The notes beneath the pieces were generated by a model. The model did not search any database and had not been told where the DNA came from. It saw only the letters and a list, made by a program, of their open reading frames with translations. This document shows positions 8,065-11,343 of a stretch of 11,343 bases of DNA, one piece after another. The stretch comes from Spirochaetales bacterium (GTDB lineage Bacteria; Spirochaetota; Spirochaetia; SZUA-6; DRHE01). The DNA lies in contig JAFGQJ010000384.1 of NCBI GenBank assembly GCA_016935715.1, positions 1 through 11,343 of the forward strand, written 5' to 3'. The position numbers and the translations under genes were made by a program. Position 1 is the first letter of the stretch, and every line of letters begins with the position of its first letter.

Positions 8065-8250
8065 CTACTCCGTGCTGATGGCGCCGGCGGGACAGCCGTC
8101 GACCGCGGCGCGCACGTTCTTTTCCTCCTCTTGAGGAACCACGTCCACCTGCACCCGGGAGATTCCGTCCACGACTTTGAACACCGCCGGACAGGTTTCC
8201 TCGCAGTTGCCGGATCCGATGCACAGATCTTCGTCGACTATTGCTTTCAT
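8065..8250 (-). CDS. Small single-cluster ferredoxin, Cys-to-Ser at the second ligand position
   Basis: A 61-residue acidic electron carrier of the monocluster bacterial ferredoxin family. Cluster residues are Cys10, Cys16, Cys20 (followed by Pro21) and the distal Cys53 (in GCPAGAI). The usual motif is CxxCxxCxxxCP; here residue 13 is Ser (codon TCC, one base from TGC). The cluster is therefore either [3Fe-4S] or [4Fe-4S] with a serine or non-protein ligand, as known for ferredoxins with Asp, Ala or His at this site. The start is chosen because AAGGAGG lies six bases before this ATG and the protein begins at the typical MKAIVDEDLC; an upstream extension of the same frame (to 8559) is Ala/Pro-rich and unlike ferredoxin. 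It is transcribed away from the N-ATPase operon. The redox partner is unknown. Confidence 0.85.
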   Translation of the reverse strand: MKAIVDEDLCIGSGNCEETCPAVFKVVDGISRVQVDVVPQEEEKNVRAAVDGCPAGAISTE

Positions 8251-8396
8251 GTCGCCTCCTTGAGCTTGAAATTGTGGATGCCCGGACATCCTACCAGACC
8301 CGCCCGCCGAAACCCATAGTCCGAACAGGTTATTTTCAGCTGAATCGCGTCCTATCCCACCGGCCCGACATGGATCCTGCCGGGGCGCAAGAGTAC

Positions 8397-8447
8397 GTAA
8401 AATATACACAGCCGGCACGACGTTCTCCGGTAAGATGTACACAGCCG
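8397..8447 (+). repeat. Two 18-bp direct repeats, GTAARATRTACACAGCCG
   Basis: Copies at 8397-8414 and 8430-8447 differ only at two A/G positions and are exactly 33 bp apart, about three helical turns. Each contains a GTA-N5-TAC dyad. They lie about 105-155 bp upstream of the predicted sigma-54 start site, where enhancer-binding activators usually bind. Confidence 0.55.
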
Positions 8448-8526
8448 CGGCGGGACGCGCAGCCCAGGCCGGCGCGCAGGCCGGTGATTCGGGACCTGCG
8501 GGCGCACCTTTGATGGGCTCGCCATT

Positions 8527-8542
8527 TGGTACAGGAATTGCT
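8527..8542 (+). promoter_or_regulatory. Sigma-54 (-24/-12) promoter of the N-ATPase operon
   Basis: TGGTACAGGAATTGCT matches the RpoN consensus TGGYACRNNNNTTGCW at every defined position, with GG (8528-8529) and GC (8540-8541) at the required ten-base spacing. Predicted start near 8553, 41 nt before the first ATG. No comparable sigma-70 promoter is seen in this stretch. Confidence 0.75.
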
Positions 8543-8560
8543 AAACTATAGACAAACAAC

Positions 8561-8576
8561 GCGTCCAGGCGGACGC
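8561..8576 (+). promoter_or_regulatory. Leader hairpin before the first ribosome binding site
   Basis: GCGTCC, 4-base loop AGGC, GGACGC: a perfect six-pair stem in the predicted 41-nt leader, ending six bases before the AGGAGG (8583-8588). It may stabilise the 5' end of the operon mRNA. Confidence 0.45.
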
Positions 8577-8593
8577 AGAATCAGGAGGCAGAT

Positions 8594-8881
8594 ATGTCCA
8601 GCAATATTCAGAATCCCATCCCGCCGGTGGACCCGGATCGCACGAAGGGGAAAACCGAGCCGGATTTCGGGAAGGTCGTCCAGGAAGCGATCATCCAGGA
8701 TCCGATCATCGAAGACTCGGACCGGGTCTCCGTCAAATTCGAGGACAAGGCACTCGGCAAGGCAGAGATGCACCTGATCGGAAAGGTCGGGAGTGAGAAG
8801 CAGAAGCAGAGGGCTCAGGAGCTGGCTGAATCCAACACGACGGACAAGATCGAAGTCATCAACGAAATCATCGTCGAATAG
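8594..8881 (+). CDS. BON-domain-like small protein, first gene of the N-ATPase operon
   Basis: A 95-residue protein without signal peptide or membrane segment. The N-terminal ~22 residues are Pro-rich and probably disordered. Residues about 24-95 follow the BON pattern: a helix beginning near Phe25, a strand VSVKFEDKALGKAEMHLIGKV with a turn before the Gly, a second helix rich in Glu/Gln/Ala (SEKQKQRAQELAES), and a final strand IEVINEIIVE. BON domains usually bind membranes or phospholipid. Translation starts at a strong AGGAGG five bases upstream of ATG. Its stop codon abuts the atpD start (TAG-ATG), so translation is probably coupled. It is not one of the standard N-ATPase genes. The BON call rests on pattern, not on a search; a free-standing hypothetical protein is the alternative. 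Confidence 0.65.
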   Translation: MSSNIQNPIPPVDPDRTKGKTEPDFGKVVQEAIIQDPIIEDSDRVSVKFEDKALGKAEMHLIGKVGSEKQKQRAQELAESNTTDKIEVINEIIVE

Positions 8882-10333
8882 ATGTCCGACCCGACCCAGG
8901 AAAGCAACGGCAGCCAGGGAAGCATCGTCTCAGTAAGGGGAAGCGTGGTGGACGCCCGCTTTCCCGATCATCTTCCGACCATCCGCAGCCGGCTAGAAAC
9001 CGGGGAGGGGCGACGGATCACGCTGGAGGTACTGATCCACCTGGATCCCGAGACGGTGCGCTGCATCGCCCTCGATCCCACTCAAGGGTTGGCCCGGGGC
9101 GAGACTGTATACGACACACAGACCACACTGACTGCCCCCGTGGGCAGCGCGGTGCTGGGGCGGATCTTCAACGTGTTCGGATCGACCATCGACGACGGCG
9201 ATCAGCTGGAAAGCACGCGGCGGATATCGATCTACCAGCGGCCCGTACCCCTGGAACGTCAGGTGACCCGCCCCGAGGTCTTCCAGACCGGGATCAAGGC
9301 CATCGACGTGCTTTCACCGCTGGAGCGGGGCGGAAAGGCGGGGATGTTCGGCGGAGCCGGGGTCGGCAAGACCGTGCTGATCATGGAGATGATCCACAAC
9401 ATGGCCGGCCGCTACGAAGGGGTGAGCATCTTCTGCGGCATCGGCGAGCGAAACCGCGAGGGGGAGGAGCTGTACCGGGAGGTGCGGGAGGTCGGCGTGG
9501 CGGAAAACACCGCTTTGGTGTTCGGTCAGATGGACGAGCAACCCGGAGCCCGTTTCCGGGTCGGCCACGTAGCCCTGACCATGGCGGAGTATTTCCGCGA
9601 CCGGGAGCGCCGGGACGTGCTGCTCTTGATCGACAATATTTTCCGCTTCATCCAGGCCGGAGCGGAGGTCTCCGGTCTGCTGGGCAGGCTTCCCTCCAGA
9701 GTCGGCTACCAGCCCACCCTGGCCTCGGAGCTGGCGGAGTTCGAGGAGCGGATCTGCAACACCGACAGCGGGGCGATCACCTCGGTACAGGCGGTATACG
9801 TCCCGGCGGACGACTTCACCGATCCCGCGGCGGTACATACCTTCGGTCATCTTTCCTCTTCCGTGGTACTGTCCCGAAAGCGGGCCAGCGAAGGCCTGTA
9901 CCCGGCCATCGATCCGCTGCAATCCGGTTCGACGATGCTCACTCCGAGTATCGCGGGCGAGCGGCACTATCGGGTCGCCCAGGATATCCAGAAGACCCTC
10001 TCCGAGTATGAAAACCTCAAGGATATCATCGCCATGCTGGGTCTGGAGGAGCTTTCCAGCGGTGATCAGCGGACCGTGAACCGGGCCAGACGGCTGGAGC
10101 GCTTTCTGACCCAGCCGTTTTTCACGACGGAACAGTTCACCGGCAACCCGGGCAAGATGGTTTCCCTGGAGGACGCCCTGGAGGGCTGCGAGCGCATTCT
10201 GGCCGACGAGTTCGCCGAATATCCGGAATCCGCTCTCTACATGATCGGGGAGGTGGAGGAGGCGGTCCAGGCACACGAGGAACGGGAGCGGAATCGGCGG
10301 GAGGAGCAGTCCGCGGAAATGGCCACCGACTAG
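8882..10333 (+). CDS. atpD: N-ATPase F1 beta subunit
   Basis: A 483-residue catalytic beta subunit of an F-type ATPase. Seen in order: beta-barrel N-terminus (13-90), P-loop GGAGVGKT (157-164), GERNREG (188-194) with catalytic Glu189, Walker B ending LLLID (247-251), and the conserved VYVPADDFTDPA region (305-316). The DELSEED loop that contacts the rotor in ordinary F1 is EELSSGD here (389-395), losing acidic charge. With the following genes atpC, atpQ and atpR it belongs to the N-ATPase type (operon order atpDCQRBEFAG, Dibrova and colleagues 2010), which is often Na+-coupled and occurs beside a normal F-ATPase. No clear Shine-Dalgarno sequence precedes the ATG; it follows the upstream stop codon without a gap, implying coupled translation. 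The C-terminal ~20 residues are a charged tail. Confidence 0.93.
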   Translation: MSDPTQESNGSQGSIVSVRGSVVDARFPDHLPTIRSRLETGEGRRITLEVLIHLDPETVRCIALDPTQGLARGETVYDTQTTLTAPVGSAVLGRIFNVFGSTIDDGDQLESTRRISIYQRPVPLERQVTRPEVFQTGIKAIDVLSPLERGGKAGMFGGAGVGKTVLIMEMIHNMAGRYEGVSIFCGIGERNREGEELYREVREVGVAENTALVFGQMDEQPGARFRVGHVALTMAEYFRDRERRDVLLLIDNIFRFIQAGAEVSGLLGRLPSRVGYQPTLASELAEFEERICNTDSGAITSVQAVYVPADDFTDPAAVHTFGHLSSSVVLSRKRASEGLYPAIDPLQSGSTMLTPSIAGERHYRVAQDIQKTLSEYENLKDIIAMLGLEELSSGDQRTVNRARRLERFLTQPFFTTEQFTGNPGKMVSLEDALEGCERILADEFAEYPESALYMIGEVEEAVQAHEERERNRREEQSAEMATD

Positions 10334-10345
10334 AGGATCAAGCAC

Positions 10346-10741
10346 GTGAGGCTCAAGGTAATGACACCGATTCGAATTGTGCTGGACGAGCCGGCCGCCA
10401 AGATCACGGCGGAGGCCCGTAACGGTTCGTTTTGCCTGCTGCCGCGGCACATCGATTTCCTGGCCACCCTGGTGCCGGGAATCCTGTTCTTCGAAAACCG
10501 GGACGGGCAGGAGGTGTTTCTGGCCGTGGACGGGGGAGTGCTGGTGAAATGCGGGGATGAGGTGAGCGTGTCCACTCGAATGGCGGTGCAGGACCGGGAC
10601 CTGGAGTCCCTGAGACGGACGCTGGACGAGCAGATGCTCCAGCAGGACGAACGGCAGCGGAAAACCCGAACCGTGCTGGCCCGGCTGGAAACCAACTTCG
10701 CCCGGCGCTTCATGGAGATGGAGAAGTATGCCCGAGGTTGA
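10346..10741 (+). CDS. atpC: N-ATPase F1 epsilon subunit
   Basis: A 131-residue epsilon subunit: an N-terminal beta-sandwich (about 1-85, with LLPRHIDFLATLVPGIL near 31-47, the usual LPxHxxxxxxLxPG pattern) and a C-terminal helical pair rich in Arg, Gln and Glu. It forms the central stalk with gamma and may inhibit hydrolysis. The start is GTG, chosen because GAGGA lies eight bases upstream and the protein then begins MRLKV; an ATG five codons later is the alternative. It lies 12 bp after atpD and overlaps atpQ by 14 bp, a sign of one operon. Confidence 0.88.
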   Translation: MRLKVMTPIRIVLDEPAAKITAEARNGSFCLLPRHIDFLATLVPGILFFENRDGQEVFLAVDGGVLVKCGDEVSVSTRMAVQDRDLESLRRTLDEQMLQQDERQRKTRTVLARLETNFARRFMEMEKYARG

Positions 10742-11087
10742 CCGCGGAGGGAACAAAGGCGCCGCCGAGGATGAGCAACAGCGGCAGCTGCTGACGGAGG
10801 TGGAAAAACGGAGCAAGCGAAAGCTCAAAGCCCGGCGGCGCAAAGGGAGCGGCATCTGGTTCGGCCTGGGCATGTTCGGCCTGGTCGGCTGGTCGGTAGC
10901 CATTCCGGTGCTGATCTTTCTCGCCCTGGGTATCTGGATCGACAGCCGCAGCTCCGGGCGCTTTTCCTGGACCCTGATGCTGCTGGTGCTGGGAGTGATC
11001 CTGGGCAGCATACACGCCTGGTTCTGGATCACCAAGGAGCGCAAAGAAATAGAGCGGGAAAGAGAAGAGGAGAATACGAATGAGTGA
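10728..11087 (+). CDS. atpQ: N-ATPase AtpQ membrane subunit (AtpI-like)
   Basis: A 119-residue membrane protein found only in this ATPase type. A charged N-terminal region (1-42), with a very basic KRSKRKLKARRRK stretch (27-39), precedes two transmembrane helices (about 43-71 and 80-101), and a charged C-terminal tail follows. The first helix ends in GIWID (68-72), as in AtpI-like proteins. Its role is unsettled; an AtpI-like function in assembly or Mg2+ handling is a common suggestion. It starts within the end of atpC after GGAGATGGAGA and overlaps atpR by 8 bp (ATGAGTGA). Confidence 0.85.
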   Translation: MPEVDRGGNKGAAEDEQQRQLLTEVEKRSKRKLKARRRKGSGIWFGLGMFGLVGWSVAIPVLIFLALGIWIDSRSSGRFSWTLMLLVLGVILGSIHAWFWITKERKEIEREREEENTNE

Positions 11088-11343
11088 ATCCCTGTTTGTG
11101 CTGTTCTCCCTGGCCGCCGGCGGCCTGATCGGAGCCGTGTTTTTCGCTGGCCTTTGGCTGACCACCCGGCAGGTGCTGCGCAGCCGGCATCCCGCGGTCC
11201 TGACCCTGGCCAGCTTTTTGGGACGCAGCCTGGTGGCAGCCGGCGGTTTTTACCTCATCGCCCGCCGGGGCGACTGGAGAGCAGTGATCGCAGCGGTTGC
11301 CGGGTTCCTGGCCGCCCGCCTGGCGGCCACGGCCCTGATTCGC
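11080..11343 (+). CDS. atpR: N-ATPase AtpR membrane subunit (partial, cut by the window end)
   Basis: The first 88 residues are visible and the frame stays open to the window edge. Three transmembrane segments are seen (about 4-28, 38-60 and 67-86). Two arginines lie inside the membrane segments: Arg49 and Arg80. In AtpR such intramembrane arginines have been proposed to pair with the rotor-ring glutamates during assembly. The start has AGGAG (11068-11072) seven bases upstream and overlaps the end of atpQ. The genes for subunits a, c, b, alpha and gamma would be expected just beyond the edge. Confidence 0.85.
   Translation, partial: MSESLFVLFSLAAGGLIGAVFFAGLWLTTRQVLRSRHPAVLTLASFLGRSLVAAGGFYLIARRGDWRAVIAAVAGFLAARLAATALIR

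Larger units (their letters stand above)
8251..8593. other. 343-bp divergent intergenic region between the ferredoxin gene and the N-ATPase operon
   Basis: Holds the ferredoxin ribosome binding site, a perfect 10-bp palindrome TTCAGCTGAA (8335-8344), two 18-bp direct repeats, the -24/-12 promoter, a leader hairpin and the ribosome binding site of the BON-like gene. I see no convincing promoter for the ferredoxin gene and no gene inside the region. Confidence 0.6.

Noticed and set aside
7937..8134. Plus-strand 65-codon frame with a good GGAGGAG ribosome binding site
   Set aside because: Despite the ribosome binding site, the product is Arg/Ser/Gly-rich without structure and overlaps the 3' end of the ferredoxin gene in antisense; not enough to call a gene.
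8251..8559. N-terminal extension of the ferredoxin frame
   Set aside because: The upstream in-frame sequence is Ala/Pro-rich and includes the direct repeats and the sigma-54 site; the ATG at 8250 has a near-perfect ribosome binding site and gives the normal family length.
9314..11044. A 576-codon minus-strand frame antisense to atpD, atpC and atpQ
   Set aside because: It runs across three well-supported genes and translates to low-complexity His/Gln/Leu-rich sequence without family features.

Overview
This is a GC-rich bacterial window with no rRNA, tRNA, CRISPR array or insertion sequence visible. The sigma-54-type promoter, the small Fe-S ferredoxin, the N-ATPase operon and the cyclic-nucleotide genes suggest a Gram-negative, probably anaerobic or facultative bacterium, for example of the deltaproteobacterial or spirochaete kind. 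The lineage cannot be fixed from the sequence, so this is inference only.

Left part (1-6817, + strand): two large genes 104 bp apart. The first encodes a polytopic membrane protein resembling the Npt-type ATP/ADP translocase and MFS fold, followed by HEAT repeats and a C-terminal cyclic-nucleotide-binding domain that keeps the phosphate-binding Glu and Arg. The second encodes a double zinc ribbon, a class III nucleotide cyclase, a STAND-type ATPase and a TPR-like tail. A cyclic-nucleotide maker therefore lies beside a possible cyclic-nucleotide sensor. The spacer can fold so that the cyclase ribosome binding site is paired with sequence just after the stop codon of the first gene. A strong internal ribosome binding site and ATG mark the HEAT/cNMP-domain junction.

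Middle part (6818-8250, - strand): a cytidylyltransferase-fold protein with an N-terminal domain I do not recognise, and a 61-residue ferredoxin with Ser at the second cluster-ligand position. Between them lies an AT-rich promoter (TTTACT, 17 bp, TATAAT) whose spacer holds a near-perfect 23-bp palindrome, probably an operator.

Right part (8251-11343, + strand): a canonical -24/-12 (sigma-54) promoter, two upstream 18-bp direct repeats 33 bp apart, and a leader hairpin precede a small BON-like protein gene. This gene abuts atpD, followed by atpC, atpQ and atpR (cut by the window edge). The order atpD-C-Q-R is the start of an N-ATPase operon (atpDCQRBEFAG), the laterally transferred and often Na+-translocating form of F-type ATPase. 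The most novel hypothesis is that this N-ATPase operon is led by a BON-like gene and driven by an enhancer-dependent sigma-54 promoter.
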